From Mesocentrotus franciscanus (Eukaryota; Echinodermata; Echinoidea; Camarodonta; Strongylocentrotidae), in the NCBI GenBank assembly GCA_037976565.1, contig CP137666.1, forward strand, positions 8,364,592 through 8,428,591: 64,000 nucleotides of DNA, given 5' to 3'. The position numbers were made by a program, and so were the translations under genes. Below are positions 32,788 through 46,625 of the stretch, in pieces. The notes under the pieces are model-generated. The model was not told the origin of the DNA, ran no database searches, and saw nothing but the letters and a program-made list of their open reading frames with translations. How positions within the stretch are numbered: the first letter of the stretch is position 1; the number at the start of each line of letters is the position of its first letter.

Positions 32788-35700
32788 TTTGTATTCAATC
32801 TAACGTTTATTACAGCTTCCCCAAAGCTCAGACATAAGCAATTCTGAAACTACACAATATGTTATTTTCTGCAAAAAGCACTGCCTGCGGATGTCTTCAT
32901 GTTGTTTAAAAAAATTTGTCTAGGAAAAAAGATACTCAACAAATTTTGGCAAATTTGGTATCATTTTTCTCCTGAAAAGATTCCCCAGAAAAGATTACCC
33001 ATTTACTGGTACGAATGAAATTTGCCCTGCATGACTGGAAGTACATGTATGCTAGTCGCTTGGGGGGGAGGGGCACTATGTACTTTAAGATTCATACCTA
33101 ATGAATAATCTTGCCCATGGTCAGAGAAGGGGGTTATTGACCTCAATTGTTTAGGGATTAATAGGGGTCAGGATTTTGTGGTCAAGTAATCACTTAATTG
33201 ATTTTATGATGCTTGGGATCAGTAAAACCAGAAGAGACCATGTTCTATCCCCATTAGTAATTATGTTTTACATACATGTATGGGTAGGTCTAATTGGTCT
33301 GTTTCAGGAAATAACTGTTTAAAAATGATATTTGAACTAAATATGGGGGGGGGGGTATTCAAACTCAATTTTTAAGTATCATGATGCATGATTATTACAA
33401 AGATTTTATTTTCCTGTAGGGCCTTGGGCCAAATAAAAAAACATGTTTAGCGTCCTGCCTTTTTGAAAAATAGGAAGGAGGAGGCCCTTTTTTTTTTTTT
33501 CTTTCAAAATGGCCGCCGTTACATTTTCCCAGACAGTCGGGCTATTTTTCAAGACGGCCGGCATTTTTTTTTTTTTTTTTAAATCAGAAATAGATCATTT
33601 TATCAGTGTTTTTCATGTTTTTTTTCTTAATTTTTTTTCTTAATTTTTTTAATATTTTTAATTTAATTAAAAAATTATGACCAACCTGTTAATGATATTA
33701 ACTCTGTATATGATGTCAATCATGATTGATGAATGTGTAAGGGAGGGAAAGATTATAGCATATGAATCATTTGTATAACCTTGTGCTATGGTTTTCATTT
33801 GTTTCCTGATCCGCATGTGTATGTGGGCTCTGTGGGCAATTTCAGATTGTCTATTAGACCTCCCTATTTTGTTCATCAGATCTGTTGTGTGGTTTGATGC
33901 TTTTACCCTCATCACCGTGCCACTGGTTATTTATAAACAGGGAAGGCGTGAGACATGAGTCAGCGACATGCATAGGCAACAAGCATGTGTTGACTTTCTC
34001 TAGAGGCATGCGGCTGTTTTGAAAGCCTAGTGTGCATTATAGTGTGTATATATGCATGGGCCGCCTCCTGTAAGCAATAATATGAAGATGAGCTAACCTG
34101 AGAATATCCTTTTCTCGTCGCCTCTTCTCGGACACACCGTGCCGTTCTGCGGCTAGTTTCCTTCCTGGGGCTGGGGATGGGAAGTGACAATCACGAACTA
34201 GCCAGTCAAGAGGCTTGAGTCAAATCAGATTCAAGAATGGGATAGGACTGTACTTGAAAGAGAGACATTCTAGCCATTTTTTCCATCCATTGCTAGCTGG
34301 CTTGTTCACGGCTGCTGCAAATACACTTTGCAAGTGAAACCATAACCAACTGGTTGGAATTTATCCGTGGAGACTTGACAGAGGGACGACTCCTCTATAC
34401 ACACTCACACACGTCTCACCATCCTTCTGTCCGCATGGGTTGATCTTCTGGTTGAAATATTAGCATCGTCTTGGTGTGGGATTTTGCTGGTGACCTACAT
34501 TCTGGTAGTGTGTATGCATGGAATATACATGAACCGGCAATATTAGATAGATATTGGATATGTGAGTAAGGAGCCTGCTCGATCAGCTTGGCTTTTCTAT
34601 TTTCTTTTCCATTTGTGATAGTAATTTGTGAGTTCTTCTTGTGTGTTTTATCAGTCAACAAAATCAGAGTCGTTGCATTTCTATGTAACGAAATTCCACA
34701 GCCAGAGTGTGGGACATTGTTAATTATCCAGTTGTGTTTTTATTTTAGTTGATGAACATGATTTTCATATCAAGAAATCGGTTCATAACTACATGGAAAA
34801 CAATTTTATACCACCCAATATATTTCTTCATTTTGATAGTGTTCTGTGTGTAATACTAATGGGCCTACATATTTGAAGGTCCATGATAATTATACAGATA
34901 AGTCAGATATTGTTTTAATTCTGGTACTGATATTGAACATTTTCTTAGGGGAGCATTTCAAAACTGCATAAACTGGCTAATAGAAATATTTATAAGCCTG
35001 CCTTTTAAAATCTAAAATTAATAGATTTTTCCCCTCCTATTCCCTCCTACATGTAAATTGTCATTACAGCAAAGCATAAGTGCATTCTGTTGTTAATTAT
35101 CATTATGAGATCCCATGCAGAGCATGTACATGTGCAGGCATACAAACATGTAGACTTCAACATGAGGAGATACATTTAGAAGACATATATTACATGAATA
35201 CACTGTATGTCTTTAGGAACATATTGTAATTAAAGTTCTTGAACATCATTCAAATTCAATGCTAGAGGTCAGTGATCCCTTTCTAATCCCCCTCACATAT
35301 TGAGAAGTTTTAAATGAGGAGGGGGAATACCCCCACAGACCTCCTCCGCATTCACCCTCCCCCATGGGCATGACATCAATAAGTTGTTTGCTCGTCATTC
35401 ATTCACGTGTGCATCAAAATGCAATTCAAACGGCGATGACTCACTCGTCTCCGTAGGCCTACGAGTGGAGTGTTCAGGTTCGTAAGGTCTGGCTTCTCGT
35501 GGGGCGACCCACCAGGTGGAAAGACAGAACCTGCAATGTTGGATTCGGCTGAATTATTTATGGGATGTTTGGTTCTCACGCTTGCTGGCCTGGCCACAGG
35601 TTTGCTAGCTTCATGAATAACATGGATTGCTGGAGTGGTGCAAGGGAATTCAGATTCTGTTTATAGGTATTGCAGATGTTATGCCAAAATAATCAATGAT

Positions 35701-38700
35701 TTGAGATTATTTTCCACCTCGCTGATTGCAGACTTTGTAAATACAGTAAATTATGGTTTTTACAAGGGTGAGGTACATGATGGGTTTTTTAATCACAGTT
35801 ATCTTGATTCAACTGTTGATTGTTTCATTATTAAATTCTTGAGAACTTACAAGAAAGTCATTATTGGTGTATTTGTTAAGCAATGATTTGTGTGCTGCAT
35901 TGTGCTACAATCAAGTGCAGTGCACTATGTACCAGCAACAATGGATACATGCCAAAGACAATTTAACAGTTACCAAGCCTGCCATGCCTGTTAAGTATTA
36001 CTCAGACTTCAGGGATACTTCTGAAAATATTTTATCACACTTTACTATACTTTCATTCTGAGAAATTACCACACAATATGTTCACCAATTCAGGGGCAAA
36101 ACTAAAAAAGTGATAAAGTGAATATGATCAATAACGTTAGGTTTGCTAAATTCGACTGTACATGTAGTTAGGATTATTTCAATCTTTAATTAAACATTTC
36201 TACATGTACATGCAATGAAAGCACAGTATGCAATTACATTTCACTTGTGTTTTCCTCCAAATTTAAGATTCTAAATTTTCTTGGCCCTGTCATAGAAAAA
36301 GCAGAGAAACGATAGCCTTACATGTACATGTACATGTAGGCTATATATGTACTTTATGTTGAGCAACCCATGTTCCCTGCTGTTGCGTTTGTATTTAAGT
36401 TGTGTGAAATTAGAAATAATTGGAAGACCTGTTTCTTGTTTACAAGTTACTGCACTGAGCCACTGGCACCTAACAATAACCTCATTTAGAAGACCCATTT
36501 ATTATGTAATATTTGCACAGGCTCATATAACTGTACTATTTATCCCTTTTATTTACAGTAATTGATTATGATTGCACTGGAATTATACAATGGGTAGTGG
36601 GTAGTTTGCAGTGGGTAGTATCATTACATGTACACTGTACAAGGAGCACCGACCTTTCTGAGCCCAAAATACACTGGATTGCCTCATCAAATCTAATTTT
36701 GATAGGAGGTGATTACATTTTTATGTTAGAAATGTGTTAGCACCATCCTTTCAAGTACATTCTAGCTGGCAAATCACCAATATCCATTCAATTGAGAAGT
36801 GTGAAGAATGTGTGTGTTGAATCAAACTACATATAGCTTCATAAGCAGCTTTTTAAGAATTTGATGGACAGGTAGCTCCATTTCGGCATGAGTAGGCTTA
36901 AGTATTATGTCAGATAAATAACCTTCTTATGGGGAGAGTATGAGCTTTGACACATATCCTTCAATCCTTCAAGGGATTATCCCTTTGCTAACTTGCCTGC
37001 AAATTCTTATTTGTGTTATCGCTGTGCAAATCTTTTCTGTATTGTAAATCAGATTATACAATTACATTAAAGTTCAAACAGCTTAGAATACATGTTGTTA
37101 AGAAATCAAATCGCTATGCGCCATTAAATCACAATTATTCCACAAAATTCATTCAAAAACAATAGCAATAAATCATATACAGGTATCTACAATATTAGTC
37201 TATATTGATGTTTTTCTATTTCCTTTTAAGAGGCACTAGTTGAATGGTAGCAACTTGTGCAAAGTTCAGGGTCTGTACATTTTCTCATGGAAAAAAAGTC
37301 ACTTGTATTGCATTATTCCATTGTCAATGTAGTATTGGTGGGGTTATCTACAATACATGCACCATGTGATAATAACTGAACTATCATCCCCCATTACATT
37401 TGCAAATATGAAGCGCAGTATTTATTACAGTGAACTTTGAATTTAATGTAGGCTTTTATTTTGGCCCTTTCTTTGTGCCGTACAGGTACAATGGACAAAG
37501 TACATATGTATATCAATGAATCATTCTCTAAGGAATGTTTTCTCTATTGGAACATGGTCTTCAAGTATTCTACATTATTTTATAATACAGCAGCATTTAC
37601 CTACATCTTACAGTATTAACATTAAATAAATTAGGAAAAAAAATGAATAGGTACTCACATCAATTTGAAAAAGATGGATTTATCTTTATACGATCTACAG
37701 TTTTTATAAACTGTGATTATGCTTTCTATTACCATAATTGCGAATATTGCTGCCATTTTGAATGGCACACATTGGTGAGGCCTATGAATTTGATTATTTA
37801 TGAAGTGGTTAAAAGGGAGTAGGAGAGAGAATCATTAGCCATGATAATGATAATGATATAGTACTGGTATCCGCCTAGTCTGCAGGCACAGACTCTTATT
37901 TGACACTTTACCACAATTCCTAAAGCCTTGAGCAGAGCCTTGCTATGTCCGTCTCTGGCTCTGTCTAGGGCAGCTAACGTACAGGGCCAATGCAACATGC
38001 CATTAGCATAGTATCACAGTGCAGACACTCTGCCTGCATACTGGTGTTCTCCTCTGCATGGTACTCGTGATGATGACCTACATCCGATCTCCTCATTTGA
38101 ATACCTTATATCAATGAATCTGTTACAAATGCAATTTATTATCCATTCATCTCCTCAAATGGGACCATTTACTCTCAGGTTTGAACCTTTCAATTTAGAG
38201 GGCAATCAACAATGAATTTGACCCCCTCCAAGTTCACCATGGTTAGTTGGTTACCCTTCATTATGATTATTCTGAACAAGAATACGCAGGCACACATACA
38301 TGTACATGTAGGTCTACAAAAATACAACCGCATACATGTGCATGTACATGTACGTATAAGAATTAGGGGATTTAGGTTAACTTGTTGCTTTTGAAATAAT
38401 AGAAATGAAATTGTATGAAATTGCTCTAGTTAAATCTTCAATTCTGGTAGTGGTAATCATTTCAAAAACACATTCTTAGAAGAGTACAATAAAATACATG
38501 TATTATATGGGACCCCATGGTAAAAAAAAAATTGATCAGGACTTCTGGATTGATTTTCTTATCCTTATCATGCTATTTTCTCATTTGTCAGCTGTTGAAT
38601 GATTTTTGCCTAACAAATGTGGCCTACATTGTATAATAGTGTGGTTTTGAACATTTGTCTTGTATTTGATTGGGTGAGAGTGTACCAACATCACCAACAC

Positions 38701-39872
38701 TCAAAATTACATTTAATCTACACAGTTCAAATATTGCATACAACTGTATTGTGTACATGTAGGTGTAAAATAGACATTTATGATATCATGAAATTCTGCA
38801 TTCATATGTTTATCTACATCCAAGACCTCTTGCCTTAGTGGTAGATATGGTTTAACAGAGAAACTGGACATCTATTGTCCAGAATTCAACTGCTACTGTT
38901 TAGATAGGGGCTCAGCTGCTATTGTGTGATTGCAATTTGAGCAAGTCCTTCAGTCCCCAAAGAAAGGCAGGTCAGAGGGGTTCCTTGCTATGATCAGTTA
39001 GAGCTGGCAATCAAAACTCCCAAAGGAACACATTTCTTGTGCTAAAAAGAAAAAAAGAAGAAGAAAAAAAAAGGGGGGACACATGCTCTTGGCTGACCTG
39101 TATTTGAATAAGAACTGCAAGTTTTCCACAATCTCTTTCATGACGAATACATAGCATGATGACTGTACATTTGACACTTTCTTCAGCAACAATAACGATA
39201 CCAATAACATTGTTTTTTTTTGTGGAAAAGGTATCTATCGCTTTTGCTTACTGATTTACTTTCTAATCTAATACCCTTGCCACGATGACCAATTTTGTTA
39301 CCATCCCTTGACTTTAACTCTGGAATCAACACCATCTGTAACCATAACCCTAGCCATCTACCCTAAAACCCAGTCACAACTTGCAATACAAGGCCTAACC
39401 AAATATCTTTTGACTAAATAAAGCTTGAGGTAAATGTCGGATCAGCCAATGGTCTATCCCAGCAGACATGGTAGATAGGCAAGGCATTTTAGCAAATTAC
39501 TTTGTGAAAGAGGAGTGAAGCTTGCACGTAGGAGACATTTTCTTAATTGGAGTTTCATGAGAGGTCAGTCAGTTGACAGAAACAGGAAAGGGCTTCTCTA
39601 GGGATGCTTGAAGACTACAAACAGTTAAGAAGTGAAAGATCTGTGTCTTCACTGAAGACTTGCTTATGGTGCATAATTGTAATAAGACTCTACATTCACT
39701 TGTCAGACTCAGAGATAAAAGCATGCTAATCAAGCATCTCAATATGCTTCATTACAGAAATATCTTACTATGTATCTTCAAGAATGTCCATCAGCTGTTG
39801 AATTTTGCTTATTTTATGTTCATGTATTGGGCCAATGTAGTGACAATTGGGCCTAATTATTTCGTCTATTCA
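32788..39872. other. non-coding stretch, probable 5' intron
   Basis: No gene is supported. Landmarks are a poly-G run at 33346, T-rich blocks at 33488-33660 around GGCCGCC and CGGCCGGC, TACATGTA runs at 36319-36340, 38297 and 38338, and an A/G tract at 39046-39076. A good donor, GGATAT|GTGAGTAAG, at 34561 could end an alternative first exon, but no upstream evidence fixes one. Confidence 0.45.
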
Positions 39873-39929
39873 GAGCCAGAAGGGCATTAACTGTGTATGT
39901 AGGTATATGAGTTAACACCCTTCTGGCTC
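39873..39929 (+). repeat. GAGCCAGAAGGGC-type hairpin, copy 2
   Basis: GAGCCAGAAGGGCATTAACT is complementary to AGTTAACACCCTTCTGGCTC except for an internal CA x CA mismatch pair, with a loop of about 17 nt. The right flank is CAAACAGATGAT, exactly as in copy 1. This is the best-preserved copy in the window. Confidence 0.9.
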
Positions 39930-40119
39930 CAAACAGATGATTTATCCTTTCATTACTGATATGTGGAACCATTTCAGAATTCTCATCTGAAATCTGAATG
40001 TATTTTGCATCAATCTTTGTTTATTGTTGTTTTTAGTCCAGAAAGAAGAGTTGATTGAGAAGCAGGTTCTTTGCAGGTTCAAAGTGCATTGTATCAAACT
40101 GCAGTTACATAAATCTGGT

Positions 40120-40460
40120 ATATCTGACCTCCAGACTACCCTTCTCTTCCCTGGTACCCTGTGACCGGGTAATGTGAGCGATCCGTTGACAGAGCAGCCT
40201 GACAGGTCCGCTGCTCGCAGCCCTTTCAGTGGTTGTCACCATTTAAAAGGCTGCTGAAATCAATAAACATTCCTTGGCCCACAGTTTGAGTTTCTGCATG
40301 AGTGCTCAAACTGTAAGCTAGACTTGGAGCAAGGAGGATGCTCCAGAGAAATGAAAACACTGACAACAGTTGAGCAGAGCTGTGAATTGAAGTGCGAAGA
40401 CAACTTGTATCATCTCACGACCTTGTTGCCTTTAGATTCCAGCAACGGGATCTCTCTGGA
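40120..40460 (+). promoter_or_regulatory. GC-richer segment, possible proximal promoter or exon
   Basis: This stretch is less AT-rich than its neighbours. It has an ATTTAAAAGG TATA-like box at about 40240 and a 10-bp inverted repeat, ACAGTTTGAG...CTCAAACTGT, at 40280-40313. A possible donor, GTAAGC, follows at 40313. It lies 0.6-0.9 kb upstream of the DLGAP coding exon, so it could hold an alternative start site. Confidence 0.2.
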
Positions 40461-41058
40461 GACTGTTAGGATACATCATCTGAAGCTGTTCATTGTCAGC
40501 CTGTTTATATTTATGTAGGTTTTTCATGGATTGTTTCAGTGTTATCGAAGAGAGAGTTCATCGTGTAGCAAATTTCTTGGTGATTTGGTTCTGTTGCTGC
40601 CTATTGAATGCATTTGAATTCTCTCAGCTGTTGACATTATTGATTACCTGTTGTTTTGTTTAAAGTGCCCTCCTGGTGTGTACTGTGGGAATTCAGTACA
40701 AGATGGATGAAAGCCCATGCAAACATGCGTAGTGTATCTCTACATGTACACTGTAGGCTTAATTGTAGAAGTCTCAAGTGTTGTACTGCATCTGTGTCTA
40801 TTGTATGAGCAGGTGAAATTTTTGTTTTGGTTGTCATGGGCAAATTGTTCTAGAGAGAAATAGGCACATTATTTGTCTTTGTAATGCATAAATAATAGCA
40901 TGTCCAGAAACCTGTTTATTTTTTATTAGATGATGTGCATAAAAATCTTGATTACATTTCTTTATTATTTGATGTCCATTAATTTAAATATAAGCAATGT
41001 TGATTTTTTCACTTACAAATTTTGTTATTAACCTCCCTTTTTTCTTCTATATATACAG

Positions 41059-41147
41059 ATATCCAACTGCAAGGATGATTTGTTGAAAGACCTGTGGAAC
41101 ATCGATTATCGGCAAGTACAGAGAGATTTTGTGACCAGAGAAGGAGA
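41059..41147 (+). other. 5' UTR part of the first DLGAP coding exon
   Basis: The exon begins after a clear acceptor (polypyrimidine run, then TATATATACAG ending at 41058). A stop codon at 41076-41078, in the coding frame, closes the frame upstream, so translation must start within this exon. The GTG-opened extension upstream of the ATG is therefore untranslated. Confidence 0.75.
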
Positions 41148-43122
41148 ATGGCTCAACCGCCTCGGCGTGTCAAATCAGCAACGGAATCTAGAAGAAGAAA
41201 CATGGAATCTGCAAACGGGAATTCTCCCATCAATGGTGCAGCCTCAGGGAAGGCTGCCACATCTCCTTATAGCCAGTCAGTATCCAGTGTTTCCAAAGGT
41301 GGACATGGTAGTAGTGAGATTACAAGGCGAGTGTCGCAGAGGGACAAACCTGCAATTCCTGCGAAACCGCCACTAAGTAAAGTGCCACCTTCAAAATATA
41401 ATGCCAAAAGTAATGGAACTTCTAACACTGTGGCAACAGGTCATAGCAAAACTCAAAGTAGTTTAGCAGGTAGTGAAATGCGAGAAGGAGAAAACAGGGT
41501 AAATGGTGGTAGCCAGGTTAGAAAGACTTGTGACGTGAATGGAGAGGCAAGACCCTCCAATGGTAAGAGTAGATACTGTCTTGAGATTACCTTAGAGAAG
41601 AAGGTGTCAACCCCAACAGTTCGGAGAAAGCAGACCGACAGAGAGGCCACCAACTCAATAGCTTCGAGCTCAGAAGAAAGCTCACCGTCACAATCACCTT
41701 CCAAGTCGGTACAATTTAAGAGTTCGCGAAGCAATAGTGCAAGTAGTATAGACTCTAGAGATAGGTTGAGGTTTGGAGGCATACCAGGGAGCTTACCCCG
41801 CTATATGTGCCCTACCATCAGTAGTGCAGACAAGATCCAACGAACCAAGTCTGCAACAAGTAAAACTGGTTCAGGGATGATGGAGGCTAATAGTGATACA
41901 CAACTCAACGGATCTTCCAATGGCACTCCTGGGGTGGAGCCCATCCGAAGAGGGCGGGCGAGAAGCGTGGGACCGATACGCAGGGTACGTTCCAACGAGA
42001 TGATGCCCCCTAAAAGGGATCTTAGTCCATCTCCAAAGTCTGGAAAAATCACTCAGGTTCGCAGCAAAAGTGTAGAGCGATCTAAGAATCGACAAAGCTT
42101 TGGTAGCTTTGTGCAGCGGCAGAGACAGGCTTGGGAAGAGCGAGTGACAACAGTGACCAAAAGAGCCCCACTTAGTAATGTGGCCGAAAAGAATGTGAAC
42201 AGAAGGAGCTTAGATCCAAACCATGCTCCAAAGATCATGCAAAAGTCGACCACTGTTACTCAGCGTAAGCACATGCTGTTTGGTAAAGGAGCAAATGTAC
42301 AGAAAGTAAAGTCCACTATAGACGGTAACCAAGTGAATAAACCCACATCCCCAACATCACTCCAAAACAAGTCAGATGCTAGCCAACAAGTGCCTAAAAT
42401 GAAGTCTTCTAGCAATGACTCTGACTTGCGCACATCCGCCAAGGCTGAAGTGAATGGACGAGTTGGAAGCAAAGGATATGCTCAGGGTGATAGTGTAGCC
42501 AGCTCTGATCAAAAGAGAACTTCCATTGTGGATAACCCACCTGATAAACCATCCGTCTTGCAGGAGATCGCTCCTGTACCAAGCAGCAAACCTAACGCAC
42601 CAAACAGTCTACCAGTTAAACCTGTTTATCAAAATGCAGATCCAAACCACAGGGTATCAACAGCAAAAGAAAACAAGATTGGAATGCTTGTAACTGATTT
42701 AGATGCGCTGGATGTGAATGGTACAGATGAAATGGACAATGGCAAGAGCCACTTGTTTATTGATGAGGACAATCTGGGAATCAAACCTGAGTGTCTCAGA
42801 CTCAAGCCTCAATCAAGCGATACCCAGGAAGAGTATAGTGAAATCCTGGGACTCACTGATCCCAAGAAAATTAACAAACTCAATAGCGAGACACTACATA
42901 GTCTGAAAAAAGTGGATAAAACATTTCTGGAGGTTGAGAAAAAGAAAGACACTGTGGTAGATAAACTGAAAGAGCAAGAAAAGGCAGGAATCTGTAACGG
43001 AGAGGATGTAGGTGAAAAGGACGGACATTATTTCTTGAAGGTTGTCAACGAAGAGCAGTCCAGGATAGAATCACTCTGTAGGAAAGTGGAACATGACCTT
43101 GAGAGTGACATGTCTGATGAAG
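41148..43122 (+). CDS. DLGAP: DLGAP/GKAP-type scaffold protein, coding exon 1 (residues 1-658)
   Basis: This is the main exon of a disks-large-associated protein, a scaffold that in animals links MAGUK guanylate-kinase domains to other proteins at synapses and cortex. The start MAQPPRRVKSATES has A at -3 and G at +4, and is the first ATG after the in-frame stop at 41076. Residues 1-600 are Ser/Lys/Arg/Asn-rich and probably disordered. They include a Pro-rich patch (RDKPAIPAKPPLSKVPPSKY), Arg/Ser clusters (RRGRARSVGPIRRVRSNE, RSKSVERSKNRQSF) and a KEN tripeptide (STAKENKIG). An acidic stretch (ALDVNGTDEMD) and a Lys-rich predicted helix (TFLEVEKKKDTVVDKLKEQE) follow. The GKAP domain opens at residue 624 with KDGHYFLKVVNEEQSRIESL. 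The exon ends in phase 1 at AAG|GTAGGT. The four exons give 829 residues, somewhat short of vertebrate DLGAP1-4. The domain sits at the C-terminus, as in DLGAP1-4 and unlike DLGAP5/HURP. Confidence 0.88.
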
Positions 43123-45349
43123 GTAGGTATTGCTTTATACTGTTAATCTATTGACAGATATTTACACATATTACACATGAGGTGCAGTTGACTAGGTGTT
43201 GTATTCAGGTCCATCAATTAACAAATCTCTTCCAAAGGTTTCTTGCCATGCAAATGGCCATTCTTTAAAATCTGTGAAAAGTTTCAAGTCAATAAGTTTC
43301 TGGATTTACAGTAGTGCCTATCTGGCTCTCAACAAATGATGCGAGACTTCAATCTATCCAGCATACTTGCTGTATGTCTAAAAGCAAATTTAACGTTTTC
43401 CTGTCTGTCTGGCTGTCTGCCGATGTACAAGACATACATATATGTACCACGTGTGGTATGTCTGCTATGGTGCCACGTGCAGGGCCACGTGGAAGGGTAT
43501 GTAACTCTGCTGATTCACACTGGTGTTAAAGGCCTACAGTGGGAGTCTAGATGCTAGCTTTAATACAATACTTTTGGGTACTATTATAAAGTTTGATGGT
43601 AAAAAACAGTAATTATAAAAAAAATCAGTGATACCAATTTCCTCTTTCATAAAGGATTATCTTAACCCATAATTTAAGCCTACTTTTATATCTGTGTAGT
43701 ATGTGTATGTCTTCATGTATAATGAAAGTGCAATGTACTATATGCTCTTGTATGCTTATTTCAGTTCATGATGGAGTTTTAAATACCATGGTTTAAATTT
43801 GAAATTAATCATCTTTTGTGAATTTGGAGCTTTACCTTTCAAGCTTACACTGATTTACAGTATGTAGATGTAGCAGATCATGGGATGCTTTCCTCATATT
43901 AAAACAATATTACATTCATGTCTTATATTTACACACACTCTTACTACTTACTAACTACTACTCTTACACTACTACAGTGCAGGTGGATGTAGTTAGTACA
44001 TGTACATGTATTAAACTTGAGTGCTCACTGTCTGTTGTTCAGGCTGGAAACCATACTCATGATATACATAGCCATATCAGTTAATTGAATTAACCACCAA
44101 TGCCACCATCCTTGGTCTCGTGCTTTATGCAAGGTCAGACGTGATTTGATGATTAATATGATTGGCTTTTGGTCCTTTTAAATATAGTACATGCATTCAT
44201 GTATGTCATACCCAAGTAAGTTGTGTAGAAAGGGATTTTATATATTTTTTTTAAATCTTTGAATTTTTAGTTGTCTAACACCGGAAAACTGAATTTTTGA
44301 AAACAAAAAGAATAATTATTGAGGCTTACTCGTCCAAACGATCCTTGTACAAAGAACGGAACTTGTCTCTATTTACTTACCGGTACTCTTTATTTTGTCT
44401 TCATTACTGCGATGAGCAATTCTATTTATCTTTAGTTAATTGAAATTTTATTTGAGTAGATTTATGAATACCTTATTCAGTGAATAGAGTGTTTGTTCTG
44501 TTTGAACATATTGTTTTCATTTTTCACGGTACATGCACATGTGCATATACTCATGACTAACTACACATTGTTGCAAGCTTTTTACATGCCCATAAGCAAT
44601 ATGGCAATAACAAGAATATTACATTTTGAAATAGAATCCATCATCATGTGCTGACATTTGTTACAACATACTGGGTCCATTGAACGTTATGCCTCCTAGC
44701 TATGTATTGACTTTCATTTCATTTTCGAGCTCTACTATATTGGCACAATTTTGTAGGCTGGATATCAGACGTCTGTCTACATTGTACGTGTATTTTCTGC
44801 TTTGAAAATGAGATAAATACTGTTCCCTGATTCTGAATTATGTTTTTTGTTCCTTCTATACTCAGACATTATCTAGAATTTATTTTGTATATCTGTATGT
44901 TATACTTCTCTTTTAATTTTATTTTAGAGTGTTGACTACACATAGTTGAAGGGGCAAATATCACACACAGTCACTATAAATATAATGCACTGTGCATGGT
45001 TGCAATAGTGCATTACAATAGTACTGTTGCAAACGGTCAGGTACATCACATCACATACAAATGGGTAGGATACATTATGCAAAATATGCTGTCAAGCCTG
45101 TCCTCCAAGTACACTGTACTTGTATAGAATAGGGTTCTCATTTTGTATGTGAGCCCTTGCATTTCTATTACTGCAGTACTTTTTACGAAATAGGATACAT
45201 ACTGTACATCGTAGACATATATACATGATGGTTATACACAGACAATGGTACACTGTTTGTGAGCTAGATCATATTACAGATTTGAATGCAAATATTTTAA
45301 TTTGTTCGATTTAAACTTTCAAATGACATTTCTTCTGATTTCTTTACAG
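43123..45349 (+). other. DLGAP intron 1
   Basis: GTAGGT...TTTACAG. AT-rich, with TACATGTACATGTA at 44000. No conserved exon, gene or delimitable transposon is seen. Confidence 0.7.
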
Positions 45350-45441
45350 TGGGTGGAATATTGCGAGCATTCCTGGGGAAGGCCAACCTCTTGACCAGCA
45401 AGAAGTTCAAGCAGTTCAGAGGCTTATGTGAAGAGAATATT
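45350..45441 (+). CDS. DLGAP: DLGAP coding exon 2 (residues 659-689)
   Basis: A 92-nt exon between TTCTTTACAG and ATT|GTAAGA. With the single base carried from exon 1 it gives exactly 31 codons: VGGILRAFLGKANLLTSKKF then KQFRGLCEENI. This is the conserved helix of the GKAP domain (compare the family pattern G.A.LL...KF.QF..LC..N). The phase runs from 1 to 0 without adjustment, which confirms the splice choice. Confidence 0.92.
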
Positions 45442-45689
45442 GTAAGAAAACAAATGAGTTGTACAGTGTGCATGTTTTCATACTTTCTACATGTATACTG
45501 AAATTGATCATGAAAAAGAATTCTCCATTGACCATAACAAATATTCTAATCAATTTAGTTAAAAATCTATAGTACTGTAGGATTCAAGTAGTGCTTAGTT
45601 TTTGTTATGCCTTTTATACAAGCACAACCAATTACAGTACTAATACAGTGTCCAAAAGGATCTTGTAGTCACAGTGTCATATTTGATAA

Positions 45690-45885
45690 ATCATGAGATT
45701 CATTGACAGTCTAACCTGCGTTAGAGACAATCTGTCTACAAAGACACAAATTTTTGTGCCCTTTGAACTTCGTTTCACATTGAAATGTAGGAACCTGTGC
45801 ATTAAGACCACCTGCTCATAAAGACCGCTTTTGTCGTCTCCGTTGAGTGGTGTTTAGACACACACAGGTTTCACTGTAGCTACAT
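45690..45885 (+). repeat. dispersed repeat ending ACAGGTTTCACTGTAG, copy 1
   Basis: Contains TGTCTACAAAGACACAA, CTCATAAAGACCGCTTTTGT and the terminal CACAGGTTTCACTGTAG. The alternation of AAGAC(C) blocks and the CAGGTTTNACTGTAG end is shared with 46440-46625, so both derive from one dispersed family, probably a DNA transposon. Confidence 0.5.
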
Positions 45886-46439
45886 GTAGTACATCAAACT
45901 CAGTGATGGATTGATTTGACTGATAATCTGTCAGGTAATGATATTCATGAGAAAGCTGCCTTTGTTGGTTGCATCCGTTTATCATGGATCTCTTCTCTAT
46001 CCGGAATTCAGATTGTCTGTATCCAGGAAGAGTTTCCTTTGAAAGGAAACATTATCACAAGCAACAAAAGAATCTGTGGTGGCTGTTTGCTGATCAAATG
46101 ATATCAGTCTTGTTTTATTTTGGAAGTGTTGAGAATAAGGAATGTAGGTAAAGGTCACTGCTATAGACTTTAAAGACTAAATGGAAAATGGGTTAGTTTT
46201 CTTGCTATTTATAGCAGCAGCAAAAAGTTTTTTCCTAGATACGTATACCATTTAATGGTTAGCAAGGTTAGAAGAAAAGAAAGTTTAAGAGTGAACTCTA
46301 ATTCATTGGAAAGTCATTTTGGTTTTGGTTTTTGTTGATAAATTTAAATTGTTGTTTTTTGTAGATAAGTTCACACAATGAATTGCTTTGAAGAAAAAGA
46401 AGCAAAAGAAAAGGGAAATGTATCACTCATGAAAGTAAT

Positions 46440-46625
46440 AAGTGCAGTCAAAGCTGCAACACTGGCCATCTGTGTATAAGGCTACCAGCCCATAGCAGTC
46501 CCCCATATTGGGTCACTTCAGAAGGAATCATGTGTAGTAGAACCAATCAAGAAAGACATGTCTGCAATGGCCACCTATTCTGTTTCCTTTGGGTTGCCTT
46601 CATAGACAGGTTTAATTGTAGTACT
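46440..46625 (+). repeat. dispersed repeat ending ACAGGTTTAATTGTAG, copy 2
   Basis: Shares ATAGACAGGTTTAATTGTAG with the end of copy 1, and the internal layout of GGCCACCTATTCTGTTTCC then TTGCCTTCATAGACAGG. It is diverged, and its left limit is uncertain. Confidence 0.45.

Noticed and set aside
33960..34661. Two minus-strand frames of about 80 codons
   Set aside because: No conserved motif and no neighbouring exon; composition does not look coding.
41453..42472. Minus-strand frames opposite the main DLGAP exon
   Set aside because: Shadows of the plus-strand coding exon, which has the conserved protein and correct splice phases.
42670..42700. KEN tripeptide in DLGAP exon 1 as an APC/C degron linking it to HURP-like mitotic function
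   Set aside because: A three-residue match in a Lys/Asn-rich disordered region is expected by chance; the GKAP domain position is that of DLGAP1-4.
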